From Polaromonas sp. P2-4 (GTDB taxonomy: Bacteria > Pseudomonadota > Gammaproteobacteria > Burkholderiales > Burkholderiaceae_C): a DNA stretch of 64,000 nucleotides. The notes under the pieces were generated by a model. It was given only the letters and a program-made list of their open reading frames with translations. It was not told the DNA's origin and did not search any database. Shown here piece by piece: positions 44,604-55,637 of the stretch (positions within the stretch are counted from its first letter, which is position 1; each line of letters begins with the position of its first letter). Location: contig CP087965.1 of NCBI GenBank assembly GCA_024703855.1, positions 3,650,001-3,714,000 of the forward strand, read 5' to 3'. Position numbers and translations under genes: made by a program.

Positions 44604-45500
44604 ATGAGCCTGTTTGAGCTGATTTTGCTGGCGCCTGTCGATGAGGTAGAGACACTCAGCGATGCGCTGGATGCCCTGGACGCGCTCAGCGTGTCGGTAG
44701 AAGATGCCGATGCGCAGACGCCGGCCGAGCAGGCTTTGTTCGGCGAGCCCGGTATGCCGCCGCCCAAAGCCGGCTGGGAGCGTTCACGCATGGTGGCGCT
44801 GTTTGCCACCGAAGCGCTGGCGCGGGATGCGGCTTCGGTGCTGGAGGCGCAGGATTTTTTTGCGGGCTGCCAACTGGTGGCGATTCAGGCGGTGCCCGAG
44901 CAGGACTGGGTGCGGCTGACGCAATCGCAGTTCACACCGGTAGAGATCACGCCCGAATTCTGGATTGTGCCGACCTGGCATGAACCACCGGCGCAGGCAA
45001 AACAACTGATACGGCTGGATCCGGGCCTGGCATTTGGCACGGGAACTCATCCCACGACACGGATGTGCCTGCGCTGGATAGCCGGGCAAGCCGCTGCCGG
45101 CAAAACCCTGGGGCGCGTTCTCGATTACGGCTGCGGCTCAGGCATTTTGGCCATTGGTGCCGCCAAGTTTGGTGCGCTGGACATTGATGCCGTCGATATT
45201 GATGACGCGGCTGTCGAGTCCACCCGCGCCAACGCAGAGGCCAACCATGTGCGCCTCAATGCAGGCTTGCCCGACAAAGCCGTCGGCGGCTACCAAACGG
45301 TGCTTGCCAATATTCTGGCAACGCCCTTGAAAGTGCTGGCACCGCTGCTCTGCGCGCATGTGGAAAAGGGCGGGAACCTGGTGCTGGCAGGCATTTTGGC
45401 GCGCCAGGCTGACGAGCTCAAAACCGCTTACCTGCCGTATTGCCAGCTTGAGGTGCATGACGAGGAAGACGGCTGGATTCTGATGACCGCGCGGCTTTGA
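44604..45500 (+). CDS. prmA: Ribosomal protein L11 methyltransferase
   Basis: SAM-dependent trimethylation of ribosomal protein L11. The 298-residue product has the N-terminal substrate domain, then LDPGLAFGTGTHPTT, the SAM motif VLDYGCGSGILAIGAAKFGA, and VLANILATPLKVLAP. It follows accC by 18 bp, the usual proteobacterial accBC-prmA order. No interruption. Confidence 0.96.
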   Translation: MSLFELILLAPVDEVETLSDALDALDALSVSVEDADAQTPAEQALFGEPGMPPPKAGWERSRMVALFATEALARDAASVLEAQDFFAGCQLVAIQAVPEQDWVRLTQSQFTPVEITPEFWIVPTWHEPPAQAKQLIRLDPGLAFGTGTHPTTRMCLRWIAGQAAAGKTLGRVLDYGCGSGILAIGAAKFGALDIDAVDIDDAAVESTRANAEANHVRLNAGLPDKAVGGYQTVLANILATPLKVLAPLLCAHVEKGGNLVLAGILARQADELKTAYLPYCQLEVHDEEDGWILMTARL

Positions 45501-45568
45501 GCGCGCCTCAAACTCTGCGTTTTCCAGCGGCGGCTTCCCGGCAGCCACCCCCTACAATACAGCGCTAA

Positions 45569-46690
45569 ATGAGCCTGATTACGCGCTGCCCCGCCTGCGG
45601 CACGATGTTCAAAGTCGTGACCGATCAACTCAAAGTCTCGCAGGGCTGGGTACGATGCGGGCAATGCGCTGAGGTGTTTGATGCGTCAATGAATCTGCTG
45701 CCGGGTGAGGCGGCTTCCGTTACCCCCTTCGGCCTTCGTACCCGACGAAGTGCCAGCGGTTCAAGAGCCACCGCCATCGCAGAACGTTCAGGAGCCGGAG
45801 GAGGCGCTGCAGGAGCTGCCCGATGCTCCCGCTGAACCCGAATGGGCCCCAGCCCGGTCGTTTGCAGACAGGGCGTCTCTGATGCCTGCACAGTTTGAGC
45901 CGGACGATGCGGCGCAGGGCGGCGCTGAGGACTTTGATCCGGCAGGGTGGAAGCGGGCACTCAATGATCGCCAGCAGGACGAAACCTCGGCCCTCTACGT
46001 CGACGCGCCATCGGTTGATACGCCGCCTCTGGACACGCCGCCCAGCCGGCCCGAGCTGGTGCGTACAGAGGCCGCAGAAGATGAGTCTGGCTTCGAGTCT
46101 GCCGATGGGGCGGACCCTGACGCGCCGCCCGATGTTTCTTTTGTGCGAGATGCGCGGCGCAAGGCCTTCTGGAAAAAGCCACTGGCACGCTGGTCGCTGG
46201 GTCTGCTGTCGCTGGTGTTGCTGGCCGCGCTGGCTATGCAGTGGCTGGTGCAGCAAAAGACAGCCTGGCCGCGCTGGAACCCCGGCTGGTCCCTCTGCTT
46301 CAGGCGCTGTGCGGCCAGCTGCACTGTGAAATCCGGCCGCCGCGTCATATCGACTCGCTGGTGATTGACAGCTCCAGCTTCAACAAAATCGGCTCTGATG
46401 CCTATCGCCTGAGTTTCACGCTCAAGAATACGGGGGCTATACCCCTGGAAATACCTTCTGTGGAGGTGACCCTGACCGACACCCAGGACCGGGCGGTGCT
46501 GCGCCGCGTCTTGGTGCCAGCGCAGTTTGGTGCCAGCACGGCCATACTGGCCGCCCGGTCAGAGTTGGCCGGTGTCGTGAGCATGAAAGTGTCGGGCGAC
46601 GGCAACCGCACCGTCTCCTCGCCGCCATCTTCCGAGCCTTCTGCACCGCTGCGGGTGGCCGGCTACCGCGTCCTTGCTTTTTACCCCTGA
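45569..46690 (+). CDS. Zinc-ribbon and DUF3426 membrane protein, two frameshifts
   Basis: N-terminal MJ0042-type zinc ribbon (CPACGTMFKV...VRCGQCAEVFDA), then a Pro/Glu/Asp-rich linker, one membrane segment (LGLLSLVLLAALAMQWLV) and a C-terminal DUF3426 domain (YRLSFTLKNTGAIPLEIPSVEVTLTD). Breaks near 45722 and 46258. It commonly follows prmA in betaproteobacteria. Role unknown; the layout suggests a membrane sensor or assembly factor. Confidence 0.85.
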
Positions 46691-46706
46691 TTGAATCGAG
46701 AACTGA

Positions 46707-47609
46707 ATGTCTGCTGTGATTTGTGGCTCCCTGGCGTTTGACACCATCATGACTTTTGAGGGGCGCTTTTCGGAGCAAATCCTGCCCGACCAGTTGCACA
46801 TCCTTAACGTGTCTTTTCTGGTGCCCGCCCTGCGCCGCGAATTCGGCGGCTGCGCTGGCAACATTGCCTACAGCCTGCAGCAACTCGGTGGCCGTCCCTT
46901 GCCCATGGCCACCGTCGGCAGTGACGGCGCCGAGTATGTGGCGCGTATGAAAAAACAGGGCATCAGCACCGAGTTTGTCCGTGAAGTCGGCGATAGCTAC
47001 ACCGCGCAGGCCATGATCATGACCGACCGCGACAACAACCAGATCACGGCTTTTCACCCGGGCGCGATGATGCAGGCTCACATCACCCGTATCGAGGCGC
47101 GCAGCGACATCAAGCTGGGCATCATTTCACCGGACGGGCGCGATGCCATGCTGCAGCACGCCGAGCAGTTCAAGGCGGCCAGCATTCCCTTTGTGTTTGA
47201 TCCGGGCCAGGGCCTGCCTATGTTTGACGGCAAGGAGCTCGCGCATTTCGTCGAACTGGCCAGCTGGGTCACGGTCAATGATTACGAAGCCAGAATGCTG
47301 AGCGACCGCACGGGCTTGTCTTACGCCGAGATGTCTCGGCGGGTGCAGGGTCTGGTGGTGACGCTGGGGGCAGAAGGCTGCGAAGTCTGGATTGGCGGCG
47401 AGAAAACGCTGGTAGCCCCGGTGAAAGCCGAGGCGGTGGTCGATCCGACCGGCTGTGGTGATGCCTTTCGTGGTGCGCTGCTGTACGGACTGGAGCAAGG
47501 CTGGTCGTTGGCCCGCTGCGCGGCGCTGGGGAACCGGGTGGGTGCGCTCAAGATCGCGACCCGTGGTGGCCAGAATTACACCTTAAAACCTGATCAAATC
47601 AAGGGCTAG
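46707..47609 (+). CDS. PfkB-family carbohydrate/adenosine kinase
   Basis: Ribokinase-fold kinase of 300 residues. N-terminal GSLAFDTI, GGCAGNIAYSLQQLGG with the substrate-binding Gly pair, and the PfkB signature DPTGCGDAFRGALLYGLE with the catalytic Asp. The close family includes bacterial adenosine kinases, but the substrate is not certain. The stop TAG (47607-47609) lies within the dispersed repeat. No interruption. Confidence 0.9.
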   Translation: MSAVICGSLAFDTIMTFEGRFSEQILPDQLHILNVSFLVPALRREFGGCAGNIAYSLQQLGGRPLPMATVGSDGAEYVARMKKQGISTEFVREVGDSYTAQAMIMTDRDNNQITAFHPGAMMQAHITRIEARSDIKLGIISPDGRDAMLQHAEQFKAASIPFVFDPGQGLPMFDGKELAHFVELASWVTVNDYEARMLSDRTGLSYAEMSRRVQGLVVTLGAEGCEVWIGGEKTLVAPVKAEAVVDPTGCGDAFRGALLYGLEQGWSLARCAALGNRVGALKIATRGGQNYTLKPDQIKG

Positions 47610-47649
47610 CCCACTGTTTATGGGCATAAACAGCTATTAAATTTATAGC
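47602..47649 (-). repeat. Dispersed ~55-bp repeat, copy 6
   Basis: GGGCTAGCCCACTGTTTATG, GGGC, AACAGCTATTAAATTTATAGC. It fills the 42-bp gap between two convergent genes. The kinase stop codon is inside it and the DUF167 stop codon is 3 bp beyond. Confidence 0.7.
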
Positions 47650-47651
47650 GG

Positions 47652-48038
47652 CTATTTGCTGGGATGGATCTTTTCTGGATTGAGCTCGGGCGTGATCAAC
47701 TTGTCCCATGCGGCTTGGCTTGCCGCCTTGGCGCTCAGCCGCAACTGCTTGCGCCTTGACGTTTCCCCGCGCACCAGCGCAACCGCACTTTGCGGAACCC
47801 CCAGGCAAGCAGCCAGCCACTTGATCAGCGCCTGATTGGCCTTGCCATCCACCGGCGGCGCGTGCAGCCGCAGGCGCAGCGCCAAATCGCCGGGCTCGCC
47901 ATACAAGCCCACCGGCTGTGTTTTGGCGGCATTGGGCACCACGTGCACATCAACCAGCACATCGCCATTCTTTTCCACGCGCAGAAACGCTGCAGCGGGC
48001 ACGCCGGTCGTGTCTGAAGAGGCCTTGGATTTGCTCAT
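47652..48038 (-). CDS. DUF167 (YggU-like) protein
   Basis: A 128-residue protein of the DUF167 family: LVDVHVVPNAAKTQPVG, RLRLHAPPVDGKANQALIKWLA and ALVRGETSRRKQLRL. ATG at 48038 is chosen; upstream in-frame ATGs at 48086 and 48071 overlap the terminator of the next gene. Function unknown. No interruption. Confidence 0.85.
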   Translation of the reverse strand: MSKSKASSDTTGVPAAAFLRVEKNGDVLVDVHVVPNAAKTQPVGLYGEPGDLALRLRLHAPPVDGKANQALIKWLAACLGVPQSAVALVRGETSRRKQLRLSAKAASQAAWDKLITPELNPEKIHPSK

Positions 48039-48072
48039 GGCGTGAAGGGTCGAGTGGCGTAGGTCGGACATG

Positions 48073-48102
48073 AAAAAGCCCGACATCTTGCGACATCGGG
48101 CT
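48073..48102 (-). terminator. Terminator of the histone H1-like gene
   Basis: Read on the minus strand, AGCCCGA (48102-48096) pairs with TCGGGCT (48083-48077), followed by TTTT. It lies 23 bp after the histone-like stop. Confidence 0.7.
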
Positions 48103-48124
48103 CCAAGCAGAAATACCTTACTGC

Positions 48125-48620
48125 TTACGGCTTGCTGGCTGTGGGAAACGGCCAGGCAGCTTGCGGGTTCAGGGTAGTCTGAGCCGCAGGGGAAACCGCT
48201 ACAGCGGGTGCTTTGGCAGCGGGTTTCTTCATGGCTTTCTTCGCAGCGGGCTTTTTCATGGCTTTTTTGCAGCAGGCTTTTTCGCTACTTTTTTTGCAGC
48301 GGCTTTCTTGGCCGGTGCTTTTTTAGCGGCTACCTTTTTGACGGCTGCCTTTTTGGCTGGCGCTTTTTAGCGACGGCTTTGGTGGCTGCCACTTTCTTGG
48401 CGGCTACTTTTTTAGCCGGTGCTTTTTTAGCGACGACCTTTTTAGCAGCTACTTTCTTCATGGCGACCTTTTTGGCCGCTACTTTTTTAGCCGGCGCTTT
48501 TTTCATGACTACTTTTTTAGCGGGCGCTTTTTTAGCCGCCACTTTTTTTACCGCTACTTTTTTAGCCGGTGCAGACTTTGGAGCAGCTTTTTTAGCCGCA
48601 GTTTTTTTCGCAGTTGCCAT
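48125..48620 (-). CDS. Histone H1-like Lys/Ala-rich protein, two frameshifts
   Basis: Nucleoid-associated protein resembling bacterial histone H1 (HctB/AlgP type). The start ATG at 48620 follows AAGGAG. The body is repeats of the AAKKV/APAKK type. After breaks near 48370 and 48265 (both in T-runs on the plus strand) the repeats continue, and the tail is [19 protein letters not shown]. About 165 residues. The repetitive DNA makes both assembly error and true length change possible. Confidence 0.85.
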
Positions 48621-48822
48621 AATTTTCTCCTTGATCACGTTGCAAAGAGCACTTCACGTTTGGAGTACGTAAAGCGATTCACAGCGTTGGGCCAGCAATA
48701 AAGCGGGCCCAGCGCCATGAACACAGGAGCAAAGCCCAACGCGCACTCTGGGGTGCTGTCATTGGTCATTGCAATTCTAGAAATCATTATTTTTTACGTG
48801 TCTTGCTTCAATCAGTCCTGGA

Positions 48823-50046
48823 TCAATCCCATGACAGGGCACCACCCGACTGGTACTCAATCACACGGGTTTCAAAGAAATTGCGTTCTTTTTTCAGGTC
48901 AATCATTTCGCTCATCCACGGGAATGGATTCTCTTCGTTTGGGAACAATGTTTCAAGTCCAATTTGCGTGGCACGGCGATTTGCGATATAGCGCAGATAG
49001 CCTTTGAACATGGAGGCATTGAGACCGAGCACGCCGCGCGGCATGGTGTCTTCCGCGTAGCGGTACTCCAGTTCAACGGCTTTCATGAACAGGGCCTTGA
49101 TCTCAGCCTTGAACTCGGCCGTCCACAAATGCGGGTTCTCCAGCTTGAGCTGGTTGATCAGGTCAATGCCGAAGTTGCAGTGCATGGACTCATCACGAAG
49201 GATGTACTGGTACTGCTCAGCCGCGCCCGTCATTTTGTTTTGGCGGCCCAGCGCAAGAATCTGCGTGAAGCCGACATAGAAGAACAGGCCTTCCATCAGG
49301 CAGGCAAACACGATCAGCGATTTGAGCAGGGTCTGATCAGCTTCGGGCGTACCGGTCTTGAAAAGGGGGTCAGAGATCGCTTCAATGAAGGGGATCAAAA
49401 ATTGATCCTTGTCCTTGATGGACTGGACTTCGTTGTAGGCGTTGAAAATCTCGCCCTCGTCCAGACCCAGTGACTCGGTGATGTACTGGTAGGCGTGGGT
49501 GTGGATGGCTTCCTCGAACGCCTGACGCAGCAGGAACTGGCGGCACTCGGGCGCCGTGATGTGGCGGTAGGTGCCCAGCACGATGTTGTTGGCAGCCAGC
49601 GAATCGGCGGTGACAAAGAAACCGAGGTTGCGCTTGACCAGGCGGCGCTCGTCTTCGGTCAGGCCGTTAGGGTCTTTCCACAGCGCGATGTCGCGCGTCA
49701 TGTTCACTTCCTGCGGCATCCAGTGGTTGGCACAGGTGGCGAGGTATTTTTCCCAGGCCCATTTGTACTTGAACGGCACCAGCTGGTTCACGTCCGTCTG
49801 GCCGTTGATGATGCGTTTGTCGGAGGCCTTGACGCGTTGTGCTGTTGCAGGCGCTGCAACGGATGCTGAAGCAGGCGTGGGCGTGGTTTCTGCAGAAGAT
49901 GCGGAAGCGCCGTCGTGCGGCATGCGCGCTTGGGGCTGAGGCTGCGCAGAAGAAAGTGGCGGAAGGTCCATCGAGCGGCTGTCGGGCAAGCTGCTGGCAA
50001 GAGGTTTTTGCAACGATGGTTTGACTTCTTCGTCCCAGGTCAACAT
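48823..50046 (-). CDS. nrdB: Class Ia ribonucleotide reductase beta subunit NrdB
   Basis: Diiron subunit that generates the tyrosyl radical for NrdA. The 407-residue product starts [10 protein letters not shown] and has a Ser/Ala/Pro-rich N-terminal extension (about residues 10-80). Iron ligand regions are [28 protein letters not shown] and [12 protein letters not shown]. It is downstream of nrdA, 160 bp apart, with a strong hairpin between. No interruption. Confidence 0.95.
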   Translation of the reverse strand: MLTWDEEVKPSLQKPLASSLPDSRSMDLPPLSSAQPQPQARMPHDGASASSAETTPTPASASVAAPATAQRVKASDKRIINGQTDVNQLVPFKYKWAWEKYLATCANHWMPQEVNMTRDIALWKDPNGLTEDERRLVKRNLGFFVTADSLAANNIVLGTYRHITAPECRQFLLRQAFEEAIHTHAYQYITESLGLDEGEIFNAYNEVQSIKDKDQFLIPFIEAISDPLFKTGTPEADQTLLKSLIVFACLMEGLFFYVGFTQILALGRQNKMTGAAEQYQYILRDESMHCNFGIDLINQLKLENPHLWTAEFKAEIKALFMKAVELEYRYAEDTMPRGVLGLNASMFKGYLRYIANRRATQIGLETLFPNEENPFPWMSEMIDLKKERNFFETRVIEYQSGGALSWD

Positions 50047-50161
50047 AGAGGTTTCCAATACTTTGGGATTATGAAAGCAGCGATACAAAATGAAAAGTGT
50101 TCATTCACATCGCTGTAAATTTGTGTTGCTCAATTACATCGATTCATGACATCAATTTAGG

Positions 50162-50208
50162 ACATCGAGCCATGCGAAAAATCTGATCGCATGGCTCGAT
50201 GTTTTTTA
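50162..50208 (+). other. 15-bp perfect hairpin between nrdA and nrdB
   Basis: ACATCGAGCCATGCG (50162-50176) is the exact reverse complement of CGCATGGCTCGATGT (50188-50202), with an 11-nt loop. A T6 run follows only on the plus strand, opposite to nrdA and nrdB. On the nrd transcript there is no U-tract after the stem, so it may be a processing or stability hairpin, or a terminator of an antisense transcript. Confidence 0.7.
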
Positions 50209-53138
50209 TTGGCAAGCTTCGCAGCCCGGGTCGTCGATTGCGCAGAACTTGATGTCGGTTGCCGGTGATGAATTCATCTGCGCTTGTGCTGCAGCGGCGG
50301 CGGCCTCCAGTGCGCTCATGCTGGCGCTTGCCGCAAGATTTGTGGCTGCACTTGTGATCATGGGGCCCGATGACACCGAGTTGAGTTTGCCGGCCTGTAC
50401 CGTGGATTTCTCAGCATGCGTAGCACCCATGGTGCGCAGGTAGTAGGTGGTTTTCAGTCCGCGCAACCAGGCCAGCTTGTAGGTGTCGTCGAGCTTTTTG
50501 CCCGAGGCGCCTGCCATGTAGATGTTGAGCGACTGCGCCTGGTCAATCCATTTCTGGCGGCGCGCTGCGGCCTCAACAATCCAGGAGGTCTCCACTTCAA
50601 AGGCGGTCGCGTACAGCGCCTTGATATTTTGCGGTACGCGGTCGATCGGGCGCAGTGATCCGTCATAGTGTTTGAGGTCCACCACCATCACATCGTCCCA
50701 CAGGCCGAGTCGCTTGAGGTCATGCACCAGGTAATGGTTGATGACGGTGAACTCGCCAGACAGATTGGATTTGACCGAGAGGTTGCCAAAGCAGGGCTCG
50801 ATACAGGCATCCACACCGATGATGTTGGAGATGGTGGCCGTCGGGGCAATGGCGACACAGTTGGAGTTGCGCATGCCGTCTTTGGCAATTTTCTGGCGCA
50901 AGGCATCCCAGTCCAGGGTGGCCGAGCGGTCAACCTCAACGTAGCCGCCGCGCTCTTCGGCCAACATGTCCAGCGTATCGAGTGGCAGGATGCCTTTGTC
51001 CCAGAGCGAGCCCTTGTAGGTGGCGTATTTGCCGCGCTCTTTGGCCAGCTCGGTGGAGGCCCAGTAGGCGTGGTAGCAGACGGCTTCCATGGACTTGTCG
51101 GCAAACTCAACGGCTTCCTGCGATGCGTAAGGCACGCGCAGTTCATACAGGCAGTCCTGAAAGCCCATGATGCCCAGGCCGACAGGGCGGTGGCGCATAT
51201 TGGAGTCGCGTGCCTTCTGGACGGCGTAGTAGTTGATGTCGATCACGTTGTCCAGCATGCGCATGGCCGTGGTGATGGTTCTCTTCAGTTTTTCGTGGTC
51301 AACCGCGCCATCCTTCAAATGCTGGACCAGATTGACCGAGCCGAGGTTGCACACGGCGGTTTCGGTCTCGCTGGTGTTGAGCGTGATTTCGGTGCACAGA
51401 TTGGAAGAGTGCACAACGCCGGCATGCTGCTGCGGCGAGCGCACATTGCAGGCATCCTTGAAGGTAATCCAGGGGTGGCCGGTCTCGAACAGCATCGACA
51501 GCATCTTGCGCCACATGTCAGTGGCCTGCAGTTTGCGGGCGGGTTTGATTTCACCGCGTTCGGCTTTGGCTTCGTAGGCGGTGTAAAGCTTTTCGAAATC
51601 CTTGCCGAACTTGTCGTGCAGGTCTGGCGTGTCAGACGGCGAGAACAGGGTCCAGGAGCCCTTTTCCATCACGCGGCGCATGAAGAGGTCGGGAACCCAG
51701 TTGGCGGTATTCATGTCGTGCGTGCGGCGGCGGTCATCGCCGGTGTTCTTGCGCAGTTCCAAAAACTCTTCGATGTCGAGGTGCCAGGTTTCCAGATAGG
51801 CGCAAACCGCCCCTTTGCGTTTGCCGCCCTGGTTGACGGCCACAGCGGTGTCGTTGACGACTTTCAGGAAAGGCACCACACCTTGAGATTCGCCGTTGGT
51901 GCCCTTGATGTGGGCGCCCAGGCGCGCACCGGCGTCCAGTCGTTGCCGAGTCCGCCGGCAAATTTGGACAGCAGGGCGTTTTCCTTGATGGCATCGTAAA
52001 TGCCGCCCAGGTCATCGGGCACAGTGGTGAGGTAGCAAGACGACAACTGCGAGCGCAAGGTGCCGGCATTGAACAGCGTTGGCGTGCTCGACATGAAGTC
52101 AAACGACGAGAGAATTTCGTAGAACTCGATGGCCCGCTCTTCGCGGTTGCCTTCATTGAGCGAGAGTCCCATGGCCACGCGCATGAAGAAAGCCTGCGGC
52201 AGTTCAATCCGCTGCTTGCGCACGTGCAGGAAGTAGCGGTCAAACAGGGTCTGCAGGCCGAGGTAGTCAAACTTCAGGTCGCGCTCGGGTTTGAGGGCTG
52301 CGCCCAGGCGGGCCAAGTCAAACTGCTGGAGTTTTTCGTCGAGCAGTTCGTTCTCAACACCTTTGGCAATGAACTGGGGAAAATACTCGGCATAGCGGGT
52401 GGCCATTTCTTCCTGGGTGACTTCCCCGCCCAGAACTTCCCTGCGGATGGTGTGCATCAGCAGGCGTGCGGTGGCGTAGGTGTAATCAGGGTCTTTTTCA
52501 ATCAGGGTACGGGCCGCCAGGATGGAGGCCTTGTAGACCTCGTCAATGGGCACGCCGTCGTACAGGTTGCGCATGGTTTCCGCAACAATCGGGTCGGGTT
52601 TGACATCTGCGCCCAGATTGGCACAGGATGCTTCAATCAGCGCCTGCAGGTTGCGCACATCGAGTGCAATCTTTTTGCCGCCATCCATCACATGCAGCAA
52701 GGGCGCACCAGTCACCGGGGTTTGCGGCTGGCGTGCGCGTTCCTGGGTGCGTTTTTCACGGTACAGCACGTAGGCGCGGGCAACCTCATGGTGGCCGCCG
52801 CGCATCAGGCCCAGTTCGACCTGGTCTTGCACATCTTCAATATGAAAGGTTCCGCCGCCGGGGGGGGAGCGCACCAGGGCGCGAATGACGGTCTGGGTCA
52901 GGCCGTCTACGGTTTCGCGCACGCTGGCCGAAGCCGCTCCCTGTGTGCCGTGCACGGCCAGAAAGGCCTTCATCACGGCTACGGCAATCTTGTTGGGCTC
53001 GAACGGTACCACGGCGCCATTGCGGCGAATGATCTGGTAATCAGCGAGTGGGTTGGTTGGCGCGTTGATGTCGCTGTTTGTCTGGTCGCTTGCCAGAACG
53101 TCGGACGTAACGGGCACTGCATGGTGTGCTGTTTGCAT
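50206..53138 (-). CDS. nrdA: Class Ia ribonucleotide reductase alpha subunit NrdA, one frameshift
   Basis: Catalytic subunit that reduces ribonucleoside diphosphates. About 977 residues: N-terminal ATP cone ([22 protein letters not shown], allosteric dATP site), [19 protein letters not shown] with the active-site Cys, NLCTEI and [10 protein letters not shown] regions, and C-terminal CEACQ, the swinging Cys pair. The break is near 51915; both sides align. ATG at 53138 has AGAGGAAG upstream. Promoter with NrdR boxes at 53287-53334. Confidence 0.95.
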
Positions 53139-53591
53139 GACTTCCTCTTTTGCTTTGTGGTGTGACGGGTTTGATGTGCGGTGCAGGGGCATATTGATCT
53201 GCTTTGATCCGTTGAAGGCGGTCCAATTTATAAACTGACTTCCTCGTTGCCTCGCCCGAATCACATCAAACTGAATTAGGGCTTAGACACTATACCTAGG
53301 GTATTTTGGGAATACAAGCCACTACCTGTAGTGTATCGCCGACTAAATGCCTTGTTACGTTCTATGGCCTTTTTAGCCCCGTTTTGAACGCCTGAAGGGG
53401 CGGCAGCGCCGGCTGGAAAACAGGCGTCAAAGCCTGATTCAATCAGGCTCCCGCAAAACAAACACAGCACTGATGCGCCTTTCCGAAGACTTCCAGCCGT
53501 TAACGCTGGCCAGTGCTTGAAGGGTAAAAATCCCCTGAATTTTTTTACAGCAGCATGCACCGCAAGGGTGTGGCCGCCAGCCCAAACCCGA
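53139..53591. other. Gene-free region between nrdA and ampD
   Basis: 453 bp. It holds the nrdA 5' leader, the NrdR-controlled promoter, and the inverted repeat AGCCTGATTCAATCAGGCT (53431-53449), which has no good T-run. A frame on the minus strand at 53276-53710 crosses the nrd promoter and the ampD end and is not credible. Nothing else is recognised. Confidence 0.6.
53287..53334 (-). promoter_or_regulatory. NrdR boxes and promoter of nrdAB
   Basis: Two 16-bp NrdR-type boxes, ACACTATACCTAGGGT (53287-53302) and CCACTACCTGTAGTGT (53319-53334), are 32 bp apart, three helical turns, the spacing known for NrdR. On the minus strand, TTGTAT (53317-53312) and TATAGT (53294-53289) have a 17-nt spacer, so the -10 lies in the proximal box. 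NrdR is the ATP/dATP-sensing repressor of ribonucleotide reductase genes. Confidence 0.85.
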
Positions 53592-54188
53592 TCAGGGGGG
53601 TACGGGAAAATACTGAGTTGGCAAACCCAGCGAATCTTGCAACAAAGGCCAGTCAAAACCGGGGCCGGGGTCTTGCTTGCGTCCTGCGGCGATGTGCTCG
53701 TGCCCGGCAATGTGTGCGATAGGGAAGGCTTGAAGCAGCGCTGCGCACAGCCCGGTCAGGGTTTCGTACTGGGGCGCTTCAAACGTGCCGCCTTCGAGTC
53801 CTTCCAGCTCAATGCCGATGGAATCGTCATTGCAGTTGCTGCGCCCCCGGTAGCTTGATTCCCCGGCGTGCCATGCGCGGTCGGTGCAGGCCACAAATTG
53901 CCACAGCGCGCCTGAGCGGGTGATGAAAAAGTGCGACGAAACCTGCAGGCCGCGAATGCTCTGGAAATAAGGGTGTGCCTCCCAATCGAGCTGGTTGGTG
54001 AAGAGGCGTTGTACGTTGTCGTTGTCAAACTCTCCGGGCGGCAGGCTGATGGAGTGAATGACGAGCAGATCAATTTGCGCCTCGGGTGGGCGCGGGCCGA
54101 AGTTGGGCGAGGCCAGTGTGCGTGCATACCGGTACCAGCCGTCCCGCCACAGGGCCGGATTGGCCGACGCGGTAGAGGCGGCAGCCAT
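53592..54188 (-). CDS. ampD: 1,6-anhydro-N-acetylmuramyl-L-alanine amidase AmpD
   Basis: Cytoplasmic zinc amidase of peptidoglycan recycling, cleaving the peptide from anhydroMurNAc. Seen: LLVIHSISLPPGEF with a zinc His, SSHFFITRSGALWQFV, DRAWHAGESSYRGRSNCND, SIGIELEG and AHIAGHEHIAAGRKQDPGPGFDW. ATG at 54188 follows the PilR-like stop closely; one at 54227 would overlap it. Together with mpl it completes a recycling route. No interruption. Confidence 0.93.
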   Translation of the reverse strand: MAAASTASANPALWRDGWYRYARTLASPNFGPRPPEAQIDLLVIHSISLPPGEFDNDNVQRLFTNQLDWEAHPYFQSIRGLQVSSHFFITRSGALWQFVACTDRAWHAGESSYRGRSNCNDDSIGIELEGLEGGTFEAPQYETLTGLCAALLQAFPIAHIAGHEHIAAGRKQDPGPGFDWPLLQDSLGLPTQYFPVPP

Positions 54189-54198
54189 GCTGTGGCGC

Positions 54199-55633
<1,435 letters not shown>

Positions 55634-55637
55634 GGGG

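Noticed and set aside
48208..48672. 154-codon plus-strand frame rich in Phe/Leu/Ala opposite the histone-like gene
   Set aside because: It is the antisense of Lys/Ala-rich repeats (AAG/GCC codons give Leu/Phe/Gly on the other strand), a well-known shadow effect.
53276..53710. 144-codon frame on the minus strand between nrdA and ampD
   Set aside because: It overlaps the ampD C-terminus and the NrdR boxes, has no recognisable motif and no ribosome-binding site, and would place a gene across the nrdA promoter.
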